From positions 1 through 49,916 of the forward strand of contig JACQZR010000051.1 of the NCBI GenBank assembly GCA_016213775.1: 49,916 bases of DNA. The letters are read 5' to 3'. This stretch comes from Acidobacteriota bacterium. GTDB taxonomy: Bacteria > Acidobacteriota > Terriglobia > Bryobacterales > Bryobacteraceae. Positions within the stretch are counted from its first letter, which is position 1. Every line of letters begins with the position of its first letter. Shown piece after piece: positions 25,440 to 35,371 of this stretch. The notes under the pieces were generated by a model. It was given only the letters and a program-made list of their open reading frames with translations. It made no database searches and had not been told where the DNA came from. A program made the translations under genes and the position numbers.

Positions 25440-28400
25440 TGGCGGACAGTCCACTTCGGCGCGCGCATCAGGAATGGATCGGCAACGTCCGCCCCGAGGG
25501 ACTGCTGGTCTCGTTGCCCGCGCTGGAACTCGCGCAGGCGGCGGTGGACCACAACCCGACCGCGATCCATCGGGCGCTTCTGGAGCTTCTGCCACGCGAT
25601 CGGCAGAATGAACCGATTCCTGATCTGCCTGGGTTTTCGCAGTTCGCCGAACGCGTGCTGGGTTGGCCGATGGATCTCTACGGCGCGCCGCCGGAAAACC
25701 TGCACACGTTCCTCGAAACGTACCGCGAGGATTTGCGGCCCACCGCAGCGCTTCTGGACCTCGACGGGAACGTACTCCTCGCTGTTAGCGAAGTGCCCAA
25801 GGGCACGGACTTCGATTCGCCGCCGAAGCACGAGACGCGTGGCTGGAATGCTTCGCCGCATGCGCGGCTGGAACGTCTGCTGCGCGAAACCGGGCATCCA
25901 GTGGGAGTGCTGGCAGGTCCAGAAGCCATCCGTCTTGTGTACGCGCCCAAAGGCGAATCGAGCGCGCACGCCACATTCAAGGTATCGGAGATGGCCACCG
26001 TTCAGGGTCGCGTCCTGCTCGGCGCGCTGCACATGCTGTTGGGTGTCGAGCGGCTCTACAACGGGAGACCGCATGAGCGGCTGCACGGAATCCTGCGGAA
26101 GAGCCGCGAGTTTCAGAACGACGTCTCGACCAAACTCTCGCGGCAGGTGCTGGAGGCGCTCTACGCGCTTCTCCATGGATTCCAGGAAGCCGACGATTAC
26201 GTTCACGGCGAGTTGCTGCGGGAAACGCTGGCCAAAGATCCGAACCAGGTCTACGGCGGACTGCTGACCGTGCTGATGCGCCTGGTCTTCTTGCTCTACG
26301 CCGAAGACCGGGGACTGATGTCACAGGACGCCATCTACGCGGAGAACTACAGCGTCAGCAAACTCTTCGAGCAACTGCGGGAGGACAAGCGGCGTTATCC
26401 CGAGCAGATGTCTCGGCGTTACGGGGCGTGGTCCAGGCTGCTGGCGCTGTTTCGTCTCGTGTACGGCGGCGGCAGCCACGGCAGGATGCGAATTCCGGCG
26501 CGGCACGGCTATCTCTTTGACCCGGCCCGGTATCCGTTTCTCGCCGCGCAGGACGTTCATGGGGAAGTGCCGCACGTTCCGGACGGAACGATTCTGGAAG
26601 TGTTGCAACGCCTGCTGATGTTGGACGACGAACGCCTCAGCTACCGCGCATTGGACGTGGAGCAGATCGGCAGTGTCTATGAAGCCGTAATGGGTTTCGA
26701 GTTGCACGTCGCGGAAGGGCCAAGCATCGCAATTCGCGCGAAGAAAAAGCAGGGCGCGCCCGTAACGATCAACCTCGAATCGCTGCTCGGCGTTTCGGCC
26801 GCCGAGCGGAACAAGTGGCTCAAGAAGAACACCGACCAGGAAGTGACTGGCGCTGCTTTGGCTGCGCTGAGAAACGCCTCGACGGTCGACGATCTGCAAG
26901 CAGCACTGAAGAACAAGATCCATCTGGAGGTCACGCCGGTTGCGGTGAGGGCCGGGGCCATGGTGTTCCAGCCGTCGCCCGAGCGGCGGCGCAGCGGTAG
27001 CCACTACACACCGCGCGCGCTCACGAAGCCGATTGTGGAAGCGGCATTGGAGCCGGTGCTGAAGGAATTGGGGACGGCACCGAGGCCAGAGCAGATTCTG
27101 GCGCTGAAGGTTTGCGATCCGGCCATGGGATCGGGCGCATTTCTGGTGGAGGCCTGCCGTCAACTGGGCGAGAAGCTGGTGGAAGCCTGGCAGCGGCACG
27201 GCGACAGGCCGGTTCTGGAAGCGGACGAGGACGAGTTGCTGCTCGCGCAAAGGTTGGTTGCGCAGCGGTGCTTGTATGGCGTCGACAAGAACCGGATGGC
27301 CGTGGATCTGTCGAAGCTCTCGCTGTGGCTTGCAACGTTGGCAAGAGACCACTCCTTCACGTTCCTGAACCACACGCTGAAGCATGGGGATTCGCTGGTG
27401 GGCCTGACTCCGCGGCGCATCGCTAGCGTGGATTGGGAAGATGAGAAGCCACTGTTGTTCCTGGAGAATCAGCTACGCGGGCAGATCGAGCGCGGGGCGC
27501 GAAATAGGACGGAGATTCTGGAGGCGCGCGATGGTACCTCCTACGATCTGCTGGAACAAAAGCTGGCCACGGCCGACGAACAACTGGAACTGGCCCGCAT
27601 GGTTGGCGACGCGACGTGCGCCGTGTTCTTCCACAACGAGAAGCCAAAGGCCCGAACCGCGGCGCGGCTGGGCTTAATCGAGAAGCTCCAGCAATACATC
27701 GAGAAGAGCGATATGGGGGCTGCGGCGTGTATCGAGAGCGAACGGCTGGTGTTGAGGAACGCGGAGAAGCCGGTTGTTCCGTTCCATTGGCAGATCGAGT
27801 TCCCTGAAGTGTTCGTGCTGGATGACGGGCTGAGGCCGACGCGCGGGTTCGACGTCATGGTTGGCAACCCGCCGTTCGCGGGAAAGAATACGATGGCCGA
27901 AGGGAATGCAGACGGCTATCCTGAGTGGCTGAAAGAGATACATTCGGAAAGCCACGGCAACTCAGATCTGGTGGCCCATTTCTTTCGCCGAGCATACTCG
28001 TTACTCCGTGACCGGGGGTGTTTTGGCCTGATTGCCACCAACACTATTGGGCAGGGGGATACAAGGTTCACGGGCCTGCGCTGGATTCGCAAGCAGGGCG
28101 GGACAATCTACCGTGCAGTGAAGCGCCTGCCGTGGCCAGGGGAGGCCGCAGTCGTTGTAAGCGTTATTCATGTGTGCAGGGGACCGCATTCGGGACCGTA
28201 CGTACTTGGGAAGCGCGAGGCTCCGGTGATCACGGCGTATTTGTTCCATCGTGGGGGCGATGAAAGCCCAGCCGAACTTGCCGCTAACCAAGGCAAGAGT
28301 TTCCAGGGCCACATTGTCCTCGGGATGGGATTCACTTTCGACGACACGGATAAGGATCAGGTAGCCTCGCCGTTGAGCAAGATGAACGAATTGATCCGGG

Positions 28401-29458
28401 AGAATCCGTTGAACGCTGAACGCATCTTTCCGTATCTCGGTGGCGAGGAGGTCAACGATGATCCGGAGCACAAACACCATCGGTACGTTATCAACTTTGA
28501 GGACTTCCCGCTGAGACGAGAACCGCGTGCGCCTTCGTGGGAGAGCGCCAAGGATGATGAGCGCCTTGGTTACTTGCGGGAAGGAGTTGTGCCGCTCGAT
28601 TATAGTGAGCCTGTCGCGAAGGACTGGCCGGAACTGCTCGACATCGTCCAAGAACGGGTCATGCCTGCCAGGTTGAGGGACAATCGTCCGAAGTACAGGA
28701 ACTTCTGGTGGCAGTTTGCAGAGCGCCGGGTTGGTCTCCAGGTGGGATTACGCCGAGTCCCTCGCGTTTTGGGCCTCAATTGCGGCGCGTGCCCGCACCT
28801 CGCCGTAGCTGTCCTGCCGAGCGGGGTTGTGCCCAGTCACGCACTGGTAGTTTTGGTTTTGGGTGAATGGGCGGGTTTCGCGGTTGTGCAGAGCACCGTA
28901 CATGAAATCTGGTCGCGTCTGATGGCCTCGTCGATGAAGGACGATCTTCGCTACACACCGTCCGACTGTTTTGAAACCTTTCCTTTTCCCGTCAATTATG
29001 AGCGCAACCCAGTACTCGAATCGGCGGGCCGCGACTACTACGAATTCCGCGCATCTTTGATGATCCGGAACAAACAGGGCCTGACCAAGACTTATAACCG
29101 CTTCCATGACCCGGAAGAACAGTCCGAGGATTTCAAGAAACTCCGGGCGCTGCACCATTTAATGGACCGCGCGGTTCTCGACGCTTACGGCTGGACAGAT
29201 ATCCAGCCGGTCCCTCAGCACGAAGCTGAGTTCGAGGAGGAAACGACAGACGAGGACGACTTCTCCGGCGCGAAGAGGCCAAAGCAAAAGTATCGGCTCC
29301 GGTGGCCGGAGGAGGTCCGGGACGACGTACTTGCCCGGCTGCTGATCCTCAACGAACAACGCGCGACCGCAGAAGCGCAGGAGCCGAAAGTCAAGAGGAA
29401 GAAGAAGTCGAAGCACGTGACCGCGCCGCGCCTATTCGACACCGGAGACCCAGAATGA
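25439..29458 (+). CDS. drmMI: DISARM DrmMI, adenine-specific DNA methyltransferase
   Basis: A 1339-residue protein with an N6-adenine methyltransferase core. The SAM motif VCDPAMGSGAFLVEA lies near residue 557 and the catalytic NPPF (GNPPFAGKN) near 810; the DKNRMAVDLSKLSLWL element lies between them. The N-terminal about 500 residues resemble the Eco57I/type IIG-type helical region, and the C-terminus has a target-recognition-like part followed by a charged tail with RKKKSKH. In DISARM it marks host DNA. It overlaps drmD (TAATG) and drmA (ATGA). Confidence 0.92.
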   Translation: MADSPLRRAHQEWIGNVRPEGLLVSLPALELAQAAVDHNPTAIHRALLELLPRDRQNEPIPDLPGFSQFAERVLGWPMDLYGAPPENLHTFLETYREDLRPTAALLDLDGNVLLAVSEVPKGTDFDSPPKHETRGWNASPHARLERLLRETGHPVGVLAGPEAIRLVYAPKGESSAHATFKVSEMATVQGRVLLGALHMLLGVERLYNGRPHERLHGILRKSREFQNDVSTKLSRQVLEALYALLHGFQEADDYVHGELLRETLAKDPNQVYGGLLTVLMRLVFLLYAEDRGLMSQDAIYAENYSVSKLFEQLREDKRRYPEQMSRRYGAWSRLLALFRLVYGGGSHGRMRIPARHGYLFDPARYPFLAAQDVHGEVPHVPDGTILEVLQRLLMLDDERLSYRALDVEQIGSVYEAVMGFELHVAEGPSIAIRAKKKQGAPVTINLESLLGVSAAERNKWLKKNTDQEVTGAALAALRNASTVDDLQAALKNKIHLEVTPVAVRAGAMVFQPSPERRRSGSHYTPRALTKPIVEAALEPVLKELGTAPRPEQILALKVCDPAMGSGAFLVEACRQLGEKLVEAWQRHGDRPVLEADEDELLLAQRLVAQRCLYGVDKNRMAVDLSKLSLWLATLARDHSFTFLNHTLKHGDSLVGLTPRRIASVDWEDEKPLLFLENQLRGQIERGARNRTEILEARDGTSYDLLEQKLATADEQLELARMVGDATCAVFFHNEKPKARTAARLGLIEKLQQYIEKSDMGAAACIESERLVLRNAEKPVVPFHWQIEFPEVFVLDDGLRPTRGFDVMVGNPPFAGKNTMAEGNADGYPEWLKEIHSESHGNSDLVAHFFRRAYSLLRDRGCFGLIATNTIGQGDTRFTGLRWIRKQGGTIYRAVKRLPWPGEAAVVVSVIHVCRGPHSGPYVLGKREAPVITAYLFHRGGDESPAELAANQGKSFQGHIVLGMGFTFDDTDKDQVASPLSKMNELIRENPLNAERIFPYLGGEEVNDDPEHKHHRYVINFEDFPLRREPRAPSWESAKDDERLGYLREGVVPLDYSEPVAKDWPELLDIVQERVMPARLRDNRPKYRNFWWQFAERRVGLQVGLRRVPRVLGLNCGACPHLAVAVLPSGVVPSHALVVLVLGEWAGFAVVQSTVHEIWSRLMASSMKDDLRYTPSDCFETFPFPVNYERNPVLESAGRDYYEFRASLMIRNKQGLTKTYNRFHDPEEQSEDFKKLRALHHLMDRAVLDAYGWTDIQPVPQHEAEFEEETTDEDDFSGAKRPKQKYRLRWPEEVRDDVLARLLILNEQRATAEAQEPKVKRKKKSKHVTAPRLFDTGDPE

Positions 29459-32400
29459 CCTCAGCCGAAGTACGCGAACAACTGGTAGACGCCCTGCAAC
29501 TCGACCTGGTCGGTCCCACGCCAGAAGGCCTCGGGGATGCGGCCGAGCGGCTGGATCAGGCTCCGTCGCGGTGGTATCTGACCGGCTTCCTCGTGCCTGC
29601 CAACGCGGGACAGACGCAAGTAACCGATGCCGATGCCGACGACGATGTTCTCGAAACGGCGGAACCTCCGGGAGCCACGGACGACGACACGCCGCGAGAA
29701 CGAACAGCTAAACGAGAGCGGCGGCTCCCGAGTTCGATCGGCCTCAGCGTGCTCTTGCCCGGCGAAGCGCGACGGCTGGGTGTGCGAGTTACCTGGGGCG
29801 ACTACCGGTTGGAAGCCACCGAGACCACGGGACAGGAGATCTGGAAGCGCACGGCACGCAATGAAAACGTGGATCTCGACGTGAGCATGCCGGTGAACCA
29901 GCCAATCGAAACCGAGGTGCCGGGGTCGGACGGGTTGTTCGTCGCGCTGCTGGTGAGACCTTTGGGCGCGGTCTTCTCCGAAGCCGGTCTGCCTGCGGGC
30001 GCGAAGACGATCTCCGTGTTTCTGGTCAACAAGCGGCGTCCCGAGCAGAACGACCGGGTGAAGGACCGCGCGTTCGCCTTTCAGGTGCGGCTGGAGCTGC
30101 ATGCGGAGGTTCCGTTTTTGGCGCGTCCCGATATCCGGGGTCTGTTCACCAACGACTGGGACGATGAAGTTGCCGATTTGCAGTACCGCGATTCTGGCGA
30201 ATACTCTGTGGGCCACAACGTATCGACGGAGGCGTGTCTCGATGGCGGCGTGTGCCGCGTAGCGCGCACCTGCTGGATTCCGCGGGCCGAAGTGGAACGG
30301 GTCGAGCCGCCGGCAACGATTCCGAATGTCGAACTGGGCATGAGATCTCTGGAGGGTTTGGCGGACGGGGCGGATGCGTGGGCAAAGCTGGCTGCGTTAC
30401 CGCAAGCGTACCGAAGCCAGTGGATCGCTCCACAGAGAGCGGCGCTGGCTGCGATCTCACAACCCAAGCGGAGGGCAACGGCGCAGATTCTTCTGAATAA
30501 CGCAGATGCGGCGGCCCGGCGGATCGAACGCGGTATTGAACTCTTGCGTGACGATCCGCAAGCTCTGCTGGCCTTCCGTCTCGCCAACCGCGCGATGGCG
30601 GACGCGGCCCGGCAACGCCGAAACGTTCAGCAGCCGGAGTGGTTTCCGTTCCAGCTTGCCTTCATTCTGATGAACCTCGAAGGCATCGTGAATCCTGGAA
30701 GCGCCGACCGGCAGCGGGTGGATTTACTGTTCTTCCCAACCGGCGGCGGCAAGACGGAGGCCTACCTCGGGCTGGCGGCTTTCACGCTTGTGCTGCGCCG
30801 CCTCCGGAATCCGGGCATCACGGGCGCGGGGACCAGCGTGCTGATGCGGTATACGCTGCGATTGCTGACGCTCGACCAACTGGGGCGGGCGGCGACGTTG
30901 ATCTGCGCGCTGGAGTTGATCCGGCAGACGGACCGCGATCTCAATCTGGGCGACTGGCCATTCGAGATCGGGTTGTGGGTCGGGAAGGCGGCGACGCCGA
31001 ATCGGATGGGCAGCACGCGGCAAGGTGAGAACGACGAGGACACCGCGCGCCGCCGCACGCTGAAGTATCTGGCGAACGAGACGCGTTTCCCGCCGGTGCC
31101 GCTCGAAAATTGTCCGTGGTGCGGGAAGGCGTTCAATCGGGACTCCTTCAAACTGGCTCCCAACCAGAACCAGCCTCGGAACCTGCGGGTGAAATGTTCG
31201 GATTTCCGGTGCGCCTTCAGTGGCCGCGAGCGCGATCTGCCCATCGTGGCGGTTGACGAGCCAATCTACCGGAGACTGCCGTGCTTCATTATCGCCACCG
31301 TGGATAAGTTCGCTGCACTGCCGTGGCTGGGGAGGGTAGGCGCCTTCTTCGGGAAGGTGGAGCGCTTCGACCAGGATGGCTTCTATGGGCCGTGCGATCC
31401 GGGGGTCGGGAATGCGCTGCCGGGCGGGAGGCTGCTGCCGCCGGATCTCATTGTGCAGGATGAACTGCACCTGATCTCGGGTCCGCTGGGCACAATCGCC
31501 GGGCTGTATGAAACCGTGATCGACGAGTTGTCTGCCAACGGCGAACTGCGGCCCAAGATCATCTCATCCACGGCGACGGTGCGGAAGGCCGACGCGCAGA
31601 TCCGGGCACTGTTCGGGCGGACGGACGTAGAGATCTTTCCACCGCCAGGGCCGGACAGGAGGAATTCGTTCTTCGCGCAGACGGTACCCGCGGCTGAAAC
31701 GCCCGCGCGGCTGTATGTCGGAGTCGCTGCGCCGGGACGCAACGTGAAATCGGTGCTGCTGCGTGTGTATCTGGCGTTGTTGTGCCGGTCGCATCGTTAT
31801 CGGCAAGATGCTGCTTCGGACCCTTACCGCACGCTGGTGGGATACTTCAACGCGCTGCGGGAACTGGGGGGCGCGCGTCGGCTGATTGAAGACGAAGTGA
31901 AGAACCGCGCTTTCGGATATGCCGACCGAAAGAGGGTCGGAGAGGCGCAGGGTCTGTTCGATAAGCGCGATCTTAACAAGCTGGTCGTCGAACTGACCAG
32001 CCGTGTCGAAACGAGCGACGTCGCGGACGCGAAACGGCGGCTCGATCTGCCAATGACGGATAAGGAATCCGTGGACATTGCGATTGCCACCAACATGATC
32101 AGCGTCGGTCTGGATATCACGCGGTTGGGGCTGATGGTGGTGTTTGGGCAGCCGAAGACAACCGCGGAATACATTCAGGCCACAAGCCGAGTTGGGCGCG
32201 ACAGGAATAAGCCGGGGCTGGTGGTTACGATCCTGAATCCGAACAAGCCGCGCGACCGTTCGCATTTCGAGCGGTTTGCGGCGTATCACGAGAGCTTCTA
32301 TCGCAGCGTGGAGGCAACGAGCGTGACGCCGTTTTCGCCTCGCGCTCTTGATCGCGCACTGGCGGCGGCGACGGTGGCGCTGGCGCGGCATGGCCACAAG

Positions 32401-32811
32401 CCGATGACCAGGCCGGGAGGCGCGGATGCCATCGTCACAGAGCGGACCAATCTGGCGTTTGTGCCGGAAGCGTTAGGACGTCGGGCCGAAATGCACAAGG
32501 CTGGTGACCCGCAGGATCAGGCGGCGTTGCGACAAAACGTTCGCACCAGAACGATTTCCCTGTTGGAGACGTGGGAAAGGGTCTCGGTTGAACAGCAGGC
32601 ACAGACGGTGAGGATGAAGTATTACCAGCGCGAGGGAGATGAATCGGCTTTCTTGCTGCGCGATTACCTGGCAGAGGAGTTGAAGACGCTGCCGCCGTCG
32701 CACTGGAAAGCGAGATTTCGCGCCAAGTGGAGCATGCGGGATGTGGAGCCAGCGGTTAATATCAGCGTCCAAGGGCCGGGACAACAGAATCTGGACGAGG
32801 AGAGCGATTAA
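29455..32811 (+). CDS. drmA: DISARM DrmA, helicase-domain protein
   Basis: A 1118-residue ATPase of the DISARM core. Walker A FFPTGGGKTEAYLGL is near residue 427, DExH-like VQDELHLISGPLG near 667, and motif V/VI VGLDITRLGLMVVFG then YIQATSRVGRDRNKPG near 890-910. A Cys4 zinc-like site (CPWCGKAF at about 552 and KCSDFRC at about 580) lies between the ATPase motifs. The N-terminal about 400 residues are the variable DrmA part. The ATG at 29455 overlaps the drmMI stop (ATGA). DrmA forms the DNA-sensing complex with DrmB. Confidence 0.93.
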   Translation: MTSAEVREQLVDALQLDLVGPTPEGLGDAAERLDQAPSRWYLTGFLVPANAGQTQVTDADADDDVLETAEPPGATDDDTPRERTAKRERRLPSSIGLSVLLPGEARRLGVRVTWGDYRLEATETTGQEIWKRTARNENVDLDVSMPVNQPIETEVPGSDGLFVALLVRPLGAVFSEAGLPAGAKTISVFLVNKRRPEQNDRVKDRAFAFQVRLELHAEVPFLARPDIRGLFTNDWDDEVADLQYRDSGEYSVGHNVSTEACLDGGVCRVARTCWIPRAEVERVEPPATIPNVELGMRSLEGLADGADAWAKLAALPQAYRSQWIAPQRAALAAISQPKRRATAQILLNNADAAARRIERGIELLRDDPQALLAFRLANRAMADAARQRRNVQQPEWFPFQLAFILMNLEGIVNPGSADRQRVDLLFFPTGGGKTEAYLGLAAFTLVLRRLRNPGITGAGTSVLMRYTLRLLTLDQLGRAATLICALELIRQTDRDLNLGDWPFEIGLWVGKAATPNRMGSTRQGENDEDTARRRTLKYLANETRFPPVPLENCPWCGKAFNRDSFKLAPNQNQPRNLRVKCSDFRCAFSGRERDLPIVAVDEPIYRRLPCFIIATVDKFAALPWLGRVGAFFGKVERFDQDGFYGPCDPGVGNALPGGRLLPPDLIVQDELHLISGPLGTIAGLYETVIDELSANGELRPKIISSTATVRKADAQIRALFGRTDVEIFPPPGPDRRNSFFAQTVPAAETPARLYVGVAAPGRNVKSVLLRVYLALLCRSHRYRQDAASDPYRTLVGYFNALRELGGARRLIEDEVKNRAFGYADRKRVGEAQGLFDKRDLNKLVVELTSRVETSDVADAKRRLDLPMTDKESVDIAIATNMISVGLDITRLGLMVVFGQPKTTAEYIQATSRVGRDRNKPGLVVTILNPNKPRDRSHFERFAAYHESFYRSVEATSVTPFSPRALDRALAAATVALARHGHKPMTRPGGADAIVTERTNLAFVPEALGRRAEMHKAGDPQDQAALRQNVRTRTISLLETWERVSVEQQAQTVRMKYYQREGDESAFLLRDYLAEELKTLPPSHWKARFRAKWSMRDVEPAVNISVQGPGQQNLDEESD

Positions 32812-34607
32812 TGGCGCGGCCACAGATCCGTCAGGGACAACTGATTACGACTTTCGGCCCAGGTGCGATGACGGACCTGCCCGAGCGTAGCGTCCTGATC
32901 GCGGGGCTTGATGCTTGGGTGGGAGAGCGCCGGCAGATTCAGGAGCCGCGGCTGGCGCGCAAAGTCGCGCAGCTCTTGGGTGCGCAGACAATTCGGCTGG
33001 AGTGCCCTCCGGAGGCCGAGCGGGATGGCGGGGGCTTCGTACGGTCTTATGTGTTTCCGCTTTGGTTCGTTACGCAGAGCCTAGTACCGGGTCGCCCACC
33101 TGGATGGCGTACACGGCGGCTGGTGCAATGGTCCGGCCTAGAGGATAAAGGCAGGAAGTTCCTGATGGACGACAGGAGCAAGTCGTCGGTAACCCCTGTT
33201 CGTTTTGTGCGGGCGTGCCGGCGGGGGCATCTTGGGGACATCGACTGGCAAGCGTTTGTGCATGGGCAGAATCCGCCGTGCGGACGGGAACTGTACTTCG
33301 ACGAACGCGGCACGAGCGGCGACCTGGGTGAGACCTTTATACGCTGCGGGTGCGGGCTGGAGCGAGCCATGTCGCAGGCGGCTGATCCGAACAGCAGGGC
33401 GCTCGGCGATTGCGACGGGGCGCGGCCATGGCTCGGCCAAGGAAGAGTCGCCGACGAAAGATGCACCGAGAGAAACAGGCTGCTGGTTCGGGCTGCGTCG
33501 AACGCATGGCTGCCTCAGCCGCAAAGGGTGATCTCGCTGCCGGAACGGGGCGAGAGCATCCGGCAGACGGTTGACAGGCTTTGGATGTTTCTGGAGGCGA
33601 CCGAAAGCGCGGAGGATGTTGCGTACGAACGCAGAAAGCCCAAGGTTAACGAGGGACTGGCTGGGCTGACCAACGAAGAAGTGTGGGAGGCGGTCCGCGA
33701 ACGCAAGAATCCAGCGGACTCGGGCGAGAAGCCAGTGAAGCGGGCCGAGATTGAGACGCTGGTCGCGCCCGGAGACCAGATTGGCGAGGACACTCTCGAG
33801 TCCACATTCTTTGCGCGCGTGTTGCCGCAAGCGGAATGGAACCAGCCATGGATGGCGGGGATTGAGCGAGTGCTACTTGTCGAGCGCCTGCGGGAAGTGG
33901 CGGCTCTCGTTGGGTTCACGCGGTTCGAATCGGCATCGGCGGATGCGGAGACGGGCGAACTAGATGCGGGGGTGCGCCGGGCGGATATCTCGCGCCAACC
34001 GGAGTGGGTTCCTGCGGTGGAGAACCGGGGCGAGGGGATTTTCCTGCAGTTCAATCGAGAAGCATTGTTAACGTGGTGGCAGCGGACTGCGGTGGTGGAC
34101 CGCTATGCCGATCTCAAGCGAGGGTTCGACGCCTGGAAACAAGAACACACTTCCAGCGACCGAAGGCTGCCGAGCCCGGAATACCTACTGCTGCATTCGT
34201 TTTCGCATCTGCTGATCACGGCCGTGGCGCTTGAGTGCGGGTATCCGGCGAGTTCGATTATGGAGCGCGTCTACGCGGTGCCACAAGTTGGATATGGCGT
34301 TCTTCTGTATACCGCGAGTTCGGATGCGGAGGGCACGCTCGGAGGATTGGTGCAGGCGGGCAGACGGATTGCGGGATTCGTGCGGAGCGCGCTGGAGTTG
34401 GGAGCGCTTTGCTCGAACGATCCGGTATGCGGGCAGCATAGTCCAGCCAACGTTCTGGAAGGGCGGATGCTGCATGGCGCGGCCTGTCATGGGTGCGTGC
34501 TGATTGCGGAGACGAGTTGCGAACAGGGGAACGACTTCTTGGACCGCGCGCTGGTCGTGCGGACCGTCGCCGGTTTAGGCGCTGAGTTCTTTCCGGATCT
34601 GATATGA
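32811..34607 (+). CDS. drmB: DISARM DrmB, DUF1998 protein
   Basis: A 598-residue protein with the family opening IRQGQLITTFGPGAMTDLPE and a C-terminal DUF1998 domain: LLHSFSHLLITAVALECG near residue 460, then GVLLYTASSDAEGTLGGLV. Its Cys-rich end (LCSNDPVCGQ, ACHGCVLIAETSCEQG) probably binds metal. DrmB is the partner of DrmA in the DISARM core. It overlaps drmA (TAATG) and drmC (ATGA). Confidence 0.93.
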   Translation: MARPQIRQGQLITTFGPGAMTDLPERSVLIAGLDAWVGERRQIQEPRLARKVAQLLGAQTIRLECPPEAERDGGGFVRSYVFPLWFVTQSLVPGRPPGWRTRRLVQWSGLEDKGRKFLMDDRSKSSVTPVRFVRACRRGHLGDIDWQAFVHGQNPPCGRELYFDERGTSGDLGETFIRCGCGLERAMSQAADPNSRALGDCDGARPWLGQGRVADERCTERNRLLVRAASNAWLPQPQRVISLPERGESIRQTVDRLWMFLEATESAEDVAYERRKPKVNEGLAGLTNEEVWEAVRERKNPADSGEKPVKRAEIETLVAPGDQIGEDTLESTFFARVLPQAEWNQPWMAGIERVLLVERLREVAALVGFTRFESASADAETGELDAGVRRADISRQPEWVPAVENRGEGIFLQFNREALLTWWQRTAVVDRYADLKRGFDAWKQEHTSSDRRLPSPEYLLLHSFSHLLITAVALECGYPASSIMERVYAVPQVGYGVLLYTASSDAEGTLGGLVQAGRRIAGFVRSALELGALCSNDPVCGQHSPANVLEGRMLHGAACHGCVLIAETSCEQGNDFLDRALVVRTVAGLGAEFFPDLI

Positions 34608-35371
34608 ATCCGCTGGTGACGCTGGGGGCTTCGGAACTTCGGGCACTGGCGGCAGCCGCCTCGGACGGCAGGCTGAATCCGGCGACGCCTGGACTGGTGG
34701 GACGGTTCGTGTCGGATGGCCCGGCGGTTTCGCGGGCGCTGGTGAAACTGGCGGCATCATCGGGTGGCTCGCTGGCGGCGACATTGGAGTTGCTGGCGGA
34801 AGCCGCGGAGCGGCGCAGTTCAGTGGAAGATCTTGTGGAGTTGGTGCTCACGGGACCGAACACTGGTACGGGGCGCGACACGGGCGTCGTGGTGCGGCAA
34901 TTGTTCCGGGAGGCGCGGACGAGCGTCTGGGTTTGCGGATACAAGCTCTACAATGCGCGGGATCTGTTCGCGGATTTGGCGAGGCCGGAATTGCGTGTGA
35001 AGATGCTTCTGGACATCGGCGATGGCGAGGGGCAGAGCGAAGATGTCGCCGTCCGACGCTTCCTCGAAGACTTCCGGCGATGGCACTGGCCAGAAGGGCA
35101 TGCGCTGCCCGAAATCTGGTACGACCCTCTGTCGCTCCTGCCGCAAGGAGAGCACCGGGCGGTGGCTCATGCAAAGTGCGTCGTTGCGGACGAGCGGATG
35201 CTGTTCGTGTCTTCGGCGAACTTCACTGAGGCTGCTCAAAACCGAAATCTTGAGGCAGGTGTCTTGGTGGATTCCATAACGCTTGCCACCAGGATGGTGC
35301 AGTTCCTTGAAGGCCTGATCCGCGAGCGCCGGGTTCGTTCGGCGTGGCCTAGATTGGGGGCTGGTACGTAG
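34604..35371 (+). CDS. drmC: DISARM DrmC, phospholipase D-like protein
   Basis: A 255-residue protein of the phospholipase D superfamily. One clear HKD motif, HAKCVVAD followed by SSANFTEAAQNRN, is near residue 188. The N-terminal 100 residues are helical and not catalytic. In DISARM, DrmC is often dispensable; a nuclease role is expected from the fold. It is the last gene of the operon and overlaps drmB (ATGA). With it, the class 1 set drmD-drmMI-drmA-drmB-drmC is complete and uninterrupted. Confidence 0.92.
   Translation: MNPLVTLGASELRALAAAASDGRLNPATPGLVGRFVSDGPAVSRALVKLAASSGGSLAATLELLAEAAERRSSVEDLVELVLTGPNTGTGRDTGVVVRQLFREARTSVWVCGYKLYNARDLFADLARPELRVKMLLDIGDGEGQSEDVAVRRFLEDFRRWHWPEGHALPEIWYDPLSLLPQGEHRAVAHAKCVVADERMLFVSSANFTEAAQNRNLEAGVLVDSITLATRMVQFLEGLIRERRVRSAWPRLGAGT

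Noticed and set aside
26321-27385. Long minus-strand frame inside drmMI
   Set aside because: It is the antisense shadow of a GC-rich gene with strong methyltransferase motifs in the plus frame.
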